This document shows positions 23,061 to 33,941 of a stretch of 64,000 nt of DNA, in pieces. The notes below the pieces were generated by a model, which saw only the letters and a program-made list of their open reading frames with translations, was not told where the DNA came from and did no database searches. This DNA comes from Diphasiastrum complanatum (Eukaryota; Streptophyta; Lycopodiopsida; Lycopodiales; Lycopodiaceae). The DNA lies in the NCBI GenBank assembly GCA_029204225.1, contig CM055107.1, forward strand, positions 50,077,489-50,141,488, written 5' to 3'. Position 1 is the stretch's first letter. Every line of letters starts with the position of its first letter. Both the position numbers and the translations under genes were made by a program.

Positions 23061-23640
23061 TGGTTCAATTGTATAAAATAGTGTTATTTTTTAATTGCTT
23101 GTACATGTGACAAAAATATTCAAAAAAAAAGAGAGCAAGCGTTTAAAGAGCGAGCAATTGCATGTTTGCACTTAAGCTTCAAGTGAGTTTACCGGTGAGT
23201 TTGTGTTGTTTCAATTTGTTTTATTATTAGAATATGTTATCTAACATAGTAAAAAATTAAATGTAATTCATAATTTTCATTTTGTTCAAAGCAATATCGT
23301 ATTTTACCGCATACACTAGCAATTAATTAATATGAAAAGGTGAAATGAGATAATAAAAATCCCCAATCCTAGGAAGGTGTGTAGCCCTTACTTTTCTCCC
23401 ATTAAAGGCAAGGTTCTAATCTTTCCAACTTGCATGGAAAAACCTACACGCCGCAGGGAGGGAATATGTGGTGACATTCTGAAACAAGACATAACCACAA
23501 GGTTTGGGTATTATAATTATCACATTCAACTCTATCTATAAAAGTATACAGAAAAAGTATTGCGATGAATATAAAAAAAATGAGTGCAAGTGAATTTAAG
23601 TATTAATAATCATAGATCACTCTCATCATTTACATCATTT
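23061..23640. other. No gene; 3' flank of CACTA relic
   Basis: AT-rich DNA with no supported coding sequence and no continuation of the GH9 gene. The right part probably contains the 3' untranslated part of the minus-strand CACTA transposase. No element terminus was identified. Confidence 0.4.
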
Positions 23641-26060
23641 TCATCATCACACAAGTCTTGACACTCATCTTAATATAGGTCTAGGTATAATCGTAAATTT
23701 TCGATCGTGTCTCTTTGATGATGTGAGCTACACTCATATTCAATCTCCTCTTCTTCTAATTCTATCTCATCCAAACGTGGGGGCCTCAAATTACCACCAA
23801 TTTGGTCTTGTACGATCGTAGGAATCTCATCATTTCCATTTGTACCTTCTTCTTCCATCATTTCGACATCATTTGGAGTTTGGATGAGTGGTTCAGGTTC
23901 TTTGAAAATGTCGTCAAAATTGGGTGGTGGTTCGTATCCAATTCAACAATATCTTTTCCTTCAAACACACGTCATTTTCTTGCATTAAGTTGGATCACAT
24001 ACCACCATCTTGGGTCTATTTGATCTGGATGGAATATAATCTACCAAAGAATTAAAAAAAATTAAGTTAGTCTTATAAGATTGAAACATAAGTAATTGGA
24101 TTGCGAATATTAATGACATTGAAATTTTAGAGTCTCACTTGTTCACAATGTCGTGGCAATACTAAAGTGTCATGAGAGTCCATCGATATACATTTTGTTG
24201 AGTCAATTTGAAAAAAATTTGAGTTATCATTTCTAATCATGGCATTGCTTCCACGATAGATCACCTTAAACCATTTTGCGTCAAAAATAAAGTATTTGTC
24301 GTTAGTCTCGTAATCGACTTCATAAATATGTCGCAATGTGCCGACATAGTCTAGGTCACCCAAAATGACATTGGGGTCCCTCGCACTAGAAAGACTCTCT
24401 TGTTGAAAGTTAGCCATTATACCACAATCATATGTACCTTGCTTGTTGTCAACTCTCTCAACACGGTAATGGTGTCCATATGCCCACATGGCAGTGTATG
24501 ATGTATACTAAAACACAAAAAAAAAAAACAAATGTGTGTAATCAGAAATACTATTCATATATTGAGTAGTACAAAAACAATATTACACTAACCTTCAATT
24601 CACATCTGCAAACAAATTCTCATTCTAATTCAGTCACTTCTTCTTTGCATTCGGATGCTTTTAGCAATGTATCAAAAACTCATTCACGAGAGCATTTTAA
24701 AAGTAAAGGCTTGAAAGGTTCGTCGTTCTCCAACGCCCTCCTTCTTCTTCGATTGATATTTCTTCTTCGTTTCAATGTTATGTTTCTTTCCTTTTTGGCT
24801 TCCGTTGAAATCCATTTCTCCATTTGTCCAAAATTATTCAATATGAATGTGTCAATTTTCTCTTTTAATTGACGTGAAAGCCTTTTTTGCACACCATTTC
24901 CTTGTGGTACTTCACCCTTAGCACGTTCTTCTTCTTCACACCACACTTTTGGACTTGTAGGATGCAATTGTGAGATTATTTCGGTGATATAAAACAAAGA
25001 TTCTCGTATAAGCCAACTTTCTGCAATGCTACCTTCTGGCCTTGCCTTTTGTCTCACAAAGCTCTTCAAAACATCCATCTCGTGTGCACATGTCCTGCAA
25101 TTGATACTTCTTCGACCAAATGCACTAGAAGATGAACTTGTATATCCAAAAAGGAAGTTGGAAAATCTCTTTCTAACAAACATACCATTTCGATCATTTG
25201 GATTTTCATGGAATCTAATTCACTATTTTATATTTCTTTTGAGGAAATTCACCTGCAAGATTGATAGTACATTAGGTTGTTTAACACATAAAAATATTGA
25301 AATAACACATATTTATACAAGTGCTTAAAAAAATATACAAACCTAATCATCGATGACAAATTGTAAAGCGTATTTCGTACGTCATCGTTGAAGAGACCTC
25401 AAATAGAAAGTGAAAATATGAATTGCAACATCTTATGCCAATCATGTGATTTCAATCTACTTAATTTACCATCTTTGGTAAATGATTTGCATAAAGAATC
25501 TGCATAGCCTATTGGAGTTCTCATTTGTTTTATGAGATGTTTAACATATGAGAGTTGCTCTTTTGTAAGAATCCACGGCACGCTAGGTAGAATCTCGTCT
25601 CCACCTTCGGTGTATTGAATCCAATAGGGTCTTTTCACATCGGCCACTTGTAGATCTTTACGAGCTACAGAGTTGTCTTTTATGCCAATGATGTGGTTCC
25701 ATAAGGATTCACCGACGTTTTGGAATATGTGCATAGGATCCAATAAATGGTTTATCAATAAATTCCTCCAATAGGGTAATTTATGAAAAATAGACATCCA
25801 TTTCATACCATCGATGAATTCATTCCATGTGATGTTTAAGCCATTCGCCATGTCATTTTGCTACTCCCGTGCGTGGGGGTGGTGGTGTAGTTAGAGGATT
25901 ATCTTTTCACCCTCCAAAAAATTTCCTATTCAACCTTCGAAAATGATGATCAAGTGGCAAATATTTGCGATGATTTTCATACACCATTTTTTTTTAACAT
26001 ATTTGTGCTATATTGACCCTGCAAAAGTGGTCCACAAATATAACATGCTTGGTTTAGAAT
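23640..26060 (-). pseudogene. CACTA/En-Spm TNP2 transposase, C-terminal half
   Basis: Minus strand in order: VYENHRKYLP (about 25,985-25,950); TNP2/DUF4218 region at 25,851-25,399 (LPYWRNLLINHLLDPMHIFQ, then LKSHDWHKMLQ); DUF4218 C-terminus at 25,183-24,680 (ARPEGSIAESWLIRESLFY, then a basic stretch); DUF4216-like region at 24,489-24,127 (VDYETNDKYFIFDAKWFKV); and an acidic tail at 23,861-23,670. The intervals look like introns. The N-terminal half (zinc and catalytic core) is missing, so the copy is defective. Transposases of this type act in the nucleus on element ends. It lies downstream of the truncated GH9 gene. Confidence 0.85.
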
Positions 26061-26099
26061 TGCATTCCTTGGTGTTTTAGGATTATACTTTGATCTTCA

Positions 26100-27060
26100 T
26101 AGGGATAGAAGACGAGGTATGGGAGGAAGATGAAGAGTCATGTGACACACCAAATACTTGAATGTTTCCTTGAATAGCTAGGCATCTACCAACCTCAATG
26201 CAACTACAGATTTGATGATCAATGATCTTGAAAAGTTGGGCTAGAGATCAAATTTGCAGATGGAGTAATTGCAAGCGTATTTTGATGAAAACCTCAAATC
26301 ATTGAAAGCTCATGTTTCCAACATTGCGGTAGTTGTTGAACAAATGTAGTCATATCCTAGAAGAACAAATGTATGCTGCTAGATTTCTGCTAGAAAGTAT
26401 AAACTAAATGAATGTCCAATGAGGAAGGAAAGAGTGACAAATAAGTAATCCTTCAGTCATGAAAGATGATATTGTTCATTCAGTTCTAGATTTAGCTAAT
26501 GATGTTATCATAAGTATGCATATCATGAAGGTCGAAGTATGGGAGGACCATCATGAATAATAACATAACTATAGCAACTAGCTTTACTAGCACCTCCAAG
26601 TCAACAAGGCCCCCATTCCAATATGGTTGAACTAGAACCAATTTTTAATTAGGATACATTTCAATGGATGGGACGATCTGATCAATCCTATGATTCTAGA
26701 TTCAATGAGCAATATGCTCTTTATCCTGCCAACAACAACAATGACATAGACCATTGGCAAGAAACATCATTATGATGTTTTGGATGTAGTGAGAATCATC
26801 AAATATTACAATGTATGAATAGACACAATTTTTCACCATCTTGTCGAGAATGAGTTTATGAATATTTCTTTGAAGTTTTTATAGAAAGACCAGTAACTTC
26901 ATTTTCATCAATCTAAGACATACTTTTGAAACAACCCCATGCACACCTGAAATGAAGCCTATTGCACCAATAATGGTTGTTACAAGAGCTCAAAAGTGCA
27001 AGGAAGTTGCACAAGAACAAAACATGAAAATATCCACACAACATCCAAAGAAAGTCGCAT
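26100..27060 (+). pseudogene. Ty3/gypsy gag-like relic
   Basis: Fragments on the plus strand include LQAYFDENLKSLKAHVSNIA (about 26,275-26,330), a single zinc-knuckle-like CFGCSENHQILQC (about 26,778) and VVTRAQKCKEVAQEQN (about 26,970). VVTRAQ-type text close to a zinc knuckle is typical of the gag-protease region of plant gypsy elements. Many stops and shifts are present. The right end abuts the palindrome cluster. Confidence 0.5.
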
Positions 27061-27068
27061 GACAAAAA

Positions 27069-27464
27069 GAAAATTAGTGGATATAGCCGTGGATTGGCAT
27101 GGATATACTTGTGGATACGACCGTGTGGAACATCCATGCATGGATTATCCATGTGAACATTATTTTTGAGAATAGCTGTCCATCCGGGAGAGAAACCAAA
27201 AAATTGGAACTGTGTGGATATTCCACGAAAAGTTTTTCAGCACATCTCGGTCTGTTATTGGATAGCGGCATAGTCAAGTTAGTTTGGCGTGGATAATCCA
27301 CGCCATAGTGAACTAATAAAAGAAACAAGCTCGACTTTTGTGTGGATGTGGCATGGATATCTCGTGAATAGTTATCCATGCATGGATTATCCACCTGCTA
27401 CCACAGAAAATCCAGTGACTTGCGTCTGTGGATAGTGCATGGATAATCCACGCGGAATTTTTTA
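27069..27464. repeat. Palindrome cluster (GTGGATAATCCAC family)
   Basis: GGCGTGGATAATCCACGCC at 27,286-27,304 is a near-perfect palindrome. ATCCATGCATGGAT occurs at 27,131 and 27,372, and variants of GTGGATA occur throughout. The cluster is about 400 bp with no coding sequence. It looks like the subterminal repeats of a small non-autonomous DNA transposon. GACAAAAA stands on both sides (27,061 and 27,465), but the flanks are different elements, so it is not proof of a target duplication. Confidence 0.65.
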
Positions 27465-27479
27465 GACAAAAACAATAAA

Positions 27480-27717
27480 TTTGGTGAGGGAACCTGATGA
27501 TCTGTTTAACCAATAAATCATTTCCTAATATGTAGTGCTTCCATAACTTAAGGTCATGTATAACAGCTAAAAGTTTGTTTTCATATATGTCATAATGTAC
27601 TTTTGCCCCTTGAAGTCTTCTACTCTCATAGGCTATGGCATGACCTTCTTGGTTTAAGGCTGCTCCAATACAGTCAATACTTTCATCTACTTCCACAAAG
27701 AAAGGTTTGTGAAGCAT
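27480..27717 (-). pseudogene. Ty3/gypsy RNase H fragment
   Basis: Minus strand from ATG 27,717: PFFVEVDESIDCIGAALNQE, AYESRRLQGAKVHYDIYENK and LLAVIHDLKLWKHYILGN. This is the RNase H core that follows the reverse transcriptase of gypsy elements, with the catalytic Asp in VEVD and Glu in YENK. Only about 70 residues remain. The reading frame runs on into the palindrome cluster, which shows where the element was cut. Confidence 0.85.
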
Positions 27718-27719
27718 TA

Positions 27720-29010
27720 GAGGAGCTCTAAATCCAAAAAAAACCCGTTGTAAAGATTTTTTTTATAATTTTTCTCATTTTTCTTACACATGGACCAATC
27801 AGCACACTCAAATGCTAAAACATCTATTGATTGATATTTTGGCAATCTCTTTCTCTTGAACTTTGGATTTACTTGCAATATTTCGAGTTCGTAGCTTCCC
27901 AAACAAGCATTTGTTGAAGTGGTGTGCAACCAATGGACACGTACTACTTTTGTTTGATTGCTATTTTGAATAAAACCAAGTACTTTGGTAATCCAAAATG
28001 GATGTCCTTCATTGTTTTCTTATGCTAGAAGTGCAAAAAGGCTTCCAATTTGGATTTCATTCAAATCACCTCGCCATTTTATTTTTGCAGCTTTTACACT
28101 TTGCCTATTCTTCTTCCCTTGAGCCCACATAAATTTTACATTCCTGACCTTGCACAAGCTGCAAGAAATCATTATCTTGAGGAATATATGAAGGTTTGAC
28201 AATTGTAGTTGAAGTTTCTAATCTATGAGGCCAATGAAATTCTTCAGTTGTTGATGTATGTTCGAGATTGAGCAAATTGATTTTTTGTTCCTTGAAAAAG
28301 TCCATCCACAAATGCTGATCAAACTCATCAAAACAATGATTTCAAAAAATTTAATGAGGCAAATGGATTTCTTTATGTCTTTTGATTTTCTAGCATGGAC
28401 TTCAAGGGACTTCAAGGGAGACAACGCAACAAGCTTGATTTGACTCAATGGAATGTTAAGCAAAAATTGAACTCCTTTAAGAGGTAGCCTTGAAACTGAC
28501 TTTGAAAATAGTTTGTCCCATAATAATATAATGTCTGATTTGTTACATTTGATTTTAAACTGGTGCTGAAAGTTGATATCATTAATATTAGCTACACATC
28601 GCTTTGTTTCATTGGATGCCTTAACATAACCACGAAAATCATAGGTGTGTCTGATTAATGACACGTTTGGCTTGGCACATCCTCGACAATGCTTTGAAGC
28701 ATTGGTAAATAAAATGCCTTCTTGCATCACAACCTCCTAGAAAAGCAACTCAACATTTGATCAATTTGACCGTGGGTATGTCCTACCAACAAAAATCCTA
28801 TTTTTACTTTTTCGAAAAAAAATTTCTCTGTGCCAAAACAGTTTGGTTTTTATTTTCCCTAGCAGTGTTGTCAATCTGCAAATAAAGTATTTTTGGAAGG
28901 TTTTCACCAAATTCGCAAATTATCTTATGTACAATGGTGATCGTCAAATTTGGATCGTTTCGAACATTGGCATGCATTCATTGAAGTCGTGAGTTTCCGA
29001 TATCGCATTT
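27720..29010 (-). pseudogene. DUF7869-like protein relic
   Basis: Minus strand in order: LPKILYLQIDNTARENKN (about 28,910-28,845); a segment with KNRIFVGRTYPRSN, where relatives have a VGHTHDQID-type motif (about 28,795); HCRGCAKP and a linker (28,730-28,218); then a C-terminal module with HPFWITKVLG, VHWLHTTSTNACLG and YELEIL (28,060-27,850) and a basic tail to 27,720. This order matches a widespread eukaryotic family of uncertain role named for DUF7869, thought to be linked to mobile DNA. Several frameshifts and stops are present. The family name is from memory. Confidence 0.6.
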
Positions 29011-30870
29011 AAATATTATGAATAATAGTTTTTGTCCAGCCTCACTGTTGCACACACATAGTAATTTCACTCATCCTTAGTTCATAAAAGAAAGTTTGAT
29101 CTTAATTCTTCAATTTCTATGATACTCAATTTTTGTAAACAACGTACCTTTCGAATCTCAGATTTCGTAATCAACTGTTCCAGGTGAAGATCTCAAGTCT
29201 CTCTTGTATTTTCCTTTTTGTTTGGAGTCTGATCTATAAATTGAACCTGTGACACTAGTAGGTGCTTGAACTGGTTGAGGAGGTGTTGGAATTTCATGAC
29301 TCGAAATTCTGGCTCCAACCTCAGGATGTTATGGACCCTCAAAAGGCTCTAAATTTTCAATAAATATAGCCTTTTTAGATTTAACATGATCACTTTGAGA
29401 AGCTTGAACGTCACAGATCAATAGACTTATGCGGATCTGATGATTTACTAGAATCAGTAACTGAGTGAAATGAAGCTTTTGAATTATCACTGAATGATTC
29501 AACTTGTTCAACATGACAATGTTCCAATTGTCCAAAGCCTGTATATGAAGAGGAGCACAAGGTCAAAAGATTTGACACAAGTTGAGTTACAGGTGTCATT
29601 TTTTGAAAAGTACTTGCATGAGTAATTTTAGAAGATGAATGGGTAAATGATGATGATGCCACATCATTTACTAAAACTTACTGAGAATCAAGAGTGGCTT
29701 TATGAAAAAAGTTCTTAGTTGATAACATCATGATTTTTATTAGCTTCACCTGAGTAGTTATTTTCTTTGAATATGCTTGGGGAGGAATTTCATATTGTTG
29801 TTGTCCTCATCCAAATCTTAATAACTTTGGCCTCACTTACTACTTTTAATCAGCTTCATATAACCTAAGAAATTGTGGTTCAATCCACTTCTTCTAGTTC
29901 AGAGCAGTGCTGAGATATCAGCGGCTATTCCAAGCAACTCTTCATTACCTTCAGAGGTATATGTGTGTATCTCAATGATCATCTTTAAAGTAATTGTATA
30001 GGATCTTTGGTCAATAAGGTAAGAAAAAGTACATCATGCTTCGAAGGCAACATTTAGCGCTCAAGATGTAGATGACGTATTTCTAGAATCCAATGCGCAA
30101 AGTCATGCAAGCTAACTTTGAAAACCAATGCCCAAAAATCATGTGTATGCATATGAATCACTGCTTGCGCATTGACAAGAAGAAGACAATTGTGTGTCAG
30201 CACTGCAGGAGGTAACTGTGGGCCAACACACTAATCCAGCACTCAGTGTTATGAAGCGTGGAAAGAATGGCTCATGACTCGGATACTAAGGTCACCCTCC
30301 ATAATAGTGCATGTTGAAGGAGAGTGAGTACAACTCTAACAACTGAGATAATGGGATGATTAAAATGCATCAAGCTCTATATAGCTCTCATATGATGTAA
30401 CACACTTGCTTATGATGAGTCTGTCCTTACTAAAATCAACAGAAACATATGGTTGATTTGTAGTCAATGGACTCCGTTCTCTAGTCAATGGAGAGCTCCA
30501 ACAACAAAAAATAAGAGAGCGAGCTACAGTAGCGGTTATGTGATCCATAGATGTGCTCTCTAAAGAAGACAGGTTACCAAAGGATACTAGTCATAGCATC
30601 AGACATCAATCCTTAGTTCTTAGATAGCACTCTCATATGTAGCTCAAATAATAGTTTGAATGAAACTCTCACTCTCTAGCAGCAATGCTCAAGCTTGATT
30701 CAATCAACAAAGGAAGTGTGAGTTATATGTCAGAGTTCCTATGGCTAAGTACAATAGGATGGAACACAAAATCAAAATCAAAAGCAATGATCATTAATCA
30801 TTCACAACAATCACAAAGCAATCACACAAAGCAACACCAAATTTAGAACTCGCACAAAAGCATACATCCA
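29011..30870. other. No gene recognised
   Basis: A Ser/Thr-rich open frame on the minus strand (29,662-29,411) and a Pro/Gln-rich stretch at about 29,280 (TPPQPVQAPTS) may be upstream parts of the DUF7869-like relic. The remainder shows no domain, repeat or element end. Sequence from about 30,300 may include the 3' part of Copia relic C, but nothing distinguishes it. Confidence 0.3.
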
Positions 30871-30879
30871 TTCTATTAA

Positions 30880-31560
30880 TTATTCATTATATGCACAAAA
30901 CATCATTAATGCCCTTCTTTTTTTTGATTCCTCCATACTCACTCTATTGTTGAATACTATTGTTACATCATCAACATACAGTGCAATGGCAAGAAATAAG
31001 CCCCCCTCATTTTTTATGTATATTCCAATGTCAGCATGACATCCTTTAAAACCAATTCCCATAAAGAATGCATCTACTTTCTAATACCACATTCTAGAGG
31101 ACTGCTTTAGGCCATATAAAGCCTTATTTAGAGCACATACCCTATTAGATCCACCAGTGAAGGCGGGAGGTTGATTAAATAATACCTCTTCTTCTAGGTC
31201 GTTGTTTAGGACGACATCCATTTGTTCGATCTCCATTCCCCACATGGTTCCCCAAGCTATCAAGATCCATAATGAACTTAGCTTGATGACTGACATGAAG
31301 GTTTCCATGTAATCAATTCTCTCAATATGTGAATATCCCATCGCTACTAACATGGCCTTGTGCCTTTCTATGTTGTTGTCTGTGGCATACTGCAACTTGT
31401 ACACCCACTTGCATCCTATAGTGCTTCTCCCTGTTGGTAAGTCTATCAGTTCCTAGGCTTCGATTTTGTTGATCAAGTTGATCACCTCTTCCATTATTGC
31501 CTTCCAAAAATCCCATTATGGACTCGTTTTAGCCTCTTCAAGTGTCTCTGATTCAATGAC
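30880..31560 (-). pseudogene. Copia reverse transcriptase relic C
   Basis: Minus strand: CKWVYKLQYATDNNIERHKA (about 31,420-31,355), MGYSHIERIDYMETFMSVIK, EIEQMDVVLNNDLEEEVLFN, ALNKALYGLKQSSRMWY (to 31,081) and ALYVDDVTIVFNNR (about 30,985). QMDV and YVDD are the two catalytic blocks of Copia reverse transcriptase. Stops and a frameshift separate the parts. Integrase and RNase H are absent. It lies left of a primer site and LTR edge in the same orientation, with gag deleted between. Confidence 0.85.
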
Positions 31561-31905
31561 CCCCATTTTTTGGATGTTGATGAAAGTCATTTCATCATAC
31601 CTTTCAGGTGCCTTGCTCAATCTTTATGACCTTCGTGGTTCACTGCCACAAATGATAATTGGATCCATTCAGCTTGTCTACAATAAGACCAACTTTACTT
31701 TGAGAATCCATCTGGAACTTAGTCTGTCGATTGTATCGATGACGCTAAGATGTAGTAATGCCAACAAAAGCAAATCGATTCTCTGATACTGAAACGATAA
31801 AAGGAACTAAAGATTATGATATCAATTTGATATCGTGAAAGATATCAAGTATTAGAGCTTTTACTATGATATCGAAATAGTATTAGGCCCTGAAGAAATA
31901 TCAAC

Positions 31906-31917
31906 GCTCTGATACCA
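31906..31917 (-). other. Copia C primer-binding site
   Basis: The minus strand reads TGGTATCAGAGC, the initiator-Met primer site, in the same direction as Copia relic C. Confidence 0.8.
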
Positions 31918-32360
31918 TGCCAGAAATAGGATAGATAATGTACCGTGGAAACTTCCGACTTCCAATGCATGACTACGTCTATCAAAAAATTAAACAAAGC
32001 AGTAGTGATGAAAATCATGTTCAATCTTTAGCAACTAGCTTTGAAATTGCTAGATACTAAGTGATTACGTAGCCAAACATAAAGTATTGAATTCTCAGAC
32101 GATTTCTATTAGTTACAAAAGCAATACATAGATGCATGCATTATGACATACACTGAATGCAATAAGAAGATAGTATTGATTCAGAAAAACAAAATTAGAT
32201 GCCAATGAGCGCAAAACAATAGCGGATAGAAACTGCGCACTCTAAGTTATCTCCAAGTAACTGAGAATAAGTCCGATGATAAGCAGGGGCTGAGCATGCA
32301 CCAGCAAAGAAGAATTCTCTCTTCATGTGTTTTCTCCTCTCCATAGGGCTATTATGAGGG
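31918..32360 (-). repeat. Probable Copia C 5' LTR, outer end unclear
   Basis: The plus strand begins TG directly next to the PBS, as expected for the inner LTR edge. The outer end was not found. The right limit is set only by the start of the next repeat cluster. No coding sequence is present. Confidence 0.4.
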
Positions 32361-33160
32361 ATATTGCACTTGTGTGTGATCAGCAACATAGGAAGGGGAG
32401 GGATCCAAAGCATTTGCAGAGGAGCAACATGTAAAAAGATTCTGTACGATATATTGGACTTGTGTGAGAGAAGTGTAAGTGAGATCAGTCAATATAGAAT
32501 AGAGGCGCACAAGTGCGATATGTGGAGACACGTATGCCGGGATATCAGACCTGTGCGCAGGGAAGATAGTATGTAGAATAGTCAATAAGAAGGTCGCGCA
32601 CAAGTGCGATATGCGGAGGAAAAAAAAAAAGTGAAAAAAATGCCTCATAGTTTGTGAGTTATATATCGCGGTACGCAGGTGCGAAAGAACGTCTTGTCGC
32701 ACATGCGAACTGTCAAATTGTATAAAATTGACACATGTCAACTGTCCAACCAATGATCTGGCGACACATGTAAGGGTGTCATCTCTCACGTGTTTGATCG
32801 TACGTACACCAGAGACTTGTCCCGATGTCATTTCACACGTGTCCAGCTGTCACGTCACACGTGCCAAAGCATGTGAACGAATCGAGAGCCAACACGTGTC
32901 TGTTGACCGTTGATCGCATGTGTAAAAAAATTCCCTATAAAAGACATGCAACCCGATTAATTTTTTGCTTTTCTTTTCTCAAATTTCATGGCATATCGCT
33001 CTTGTGCGCCCACTTTTGTGTTGCTTGTTATTTCTTGATCTTTACCTGCGCACAAGTGCGATATCCCAGTTCTATCTACCATACACATCCCTCTGTTGCA
33101 TGCTCTTTACAATTTCTTTTTTTGTATTGTCTCCCTCGCGCACAAGTGCGATATCTGTCG
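32360..33160. repeat. Palindrome cluster (GCGCACAAGTGCGATAT family)
   Basis: gcgcacaagtgcgatat occurs near 32,506, 32,595, 33,048 and 33,137. Weaker forms such as ggacttgtgtgag are near 32,456, and an inverted form (atatcgctcttgtgcgc) is at about 32,994. The middle (32,720-32,900) is rich in CACACGTG and GTCACGT. The motif core GCACAAGTGC is nearly palindromic. No coding domain is found. It is a probable non-autonomous DNA element with subterminal repeats. Confidence 0.65.
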
Positions 33161-33386
33161 TAGTACCATGGCCTCATCCTCAGAATCTACTTGAGATTGT
33201 GGCCTAAGTGCATTTCTTACTGAATTTGGGATTATTAACAACCTAGACTACTTCCACAGCCTATTTTGACCATATTTACATGTTTTCAAGATTCTACAAT
33301 CCAATTCTGAAGTATTATATGAACATTATATTAGATTCAGGGATATACTCAATATACCTATTATCTCCATAGGTTCACTCTCCTAC

Positions 33387-33930
33387 ATGCATTATGTTGA
33401 CCTTGTCCATTTCTTCCCATTGTTCAAGCAGAGACTACATAGAATGTTCACTAAATTGTTCGATCTGTTTAAAGGCACTTCAATGTGTCTTTACTGCAAC
33501 ACAAAATGTCCATTTTTTGAATACCATATTGGTTTTGTACTTTTCCTATTAGTTCAGATCCCGGATGATAAAGAAGTTTTTGTTGCTGATCCTCATATGG
33601 CATCATCCTCAGTTCAATCATCCTTTATGGATATTAGTCACTTCCTTATCAACGCCCCTGATAAGGATATTGATTTTCTTGATGTAAATACTAATGTGCT
33701 TCGGGATTCTTTCATTGGCCATAATATTACTGCTGATGAATCGATCCCTATAGATGAATCTAAATGTCTCTTTAATTTGCCAGTGTATTATATAAATGAC
33801 GATGTTTATATTACTATAGCTAATTTGTGTCAGTTTTTTTTACTATCGTGAGGATGAGGTGCTATGTTTATTATCCGGCACAATTTCTAAATTCTCCGAC
33901 TTTGTAGAGTTTGAAACAGATGACCTTGTT
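33387..33930 (+). pseudogene. Unidentified coding remnant
   Basis: An open frame at 33,387-33,851 continues, after a frameshift at the T8 run (33,834-33,841), to TAG at about 33,943. The text after a possible acceptor (tagttcag, about 33,558) starts IPDDKEVFVADP and is rich in Asp, Ser and aromatic residues. IPDxxEVFxD is reminiscent of the Ran-binding MOG1 family, but the rest does not support it. It ends at the truncation point of Copia B. Confidence 0.3.
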
Positions 33931-33941
33931 GGTGGAATTGA

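Noticed and set aside
22022-23640. Further GH9 exons after exon 2
   Set aside because: A search by eye for the usual next-exon text and later conserved blocks found nothing on the plus strand.
27061-27472. GACAAAAA on both sides of the palindrome cluster as a target-site duplication
   Set aside because: The two flanks belong to different retroelements in opposite orientation and the sequence is A-rich, so the match may be chance.
33387-33851. MOG1 (Ran-binding) family assignment
   Set aside because: Only a short IPDDKEVFVADP-type match, and the following residues do not fit. Left as unidentified.
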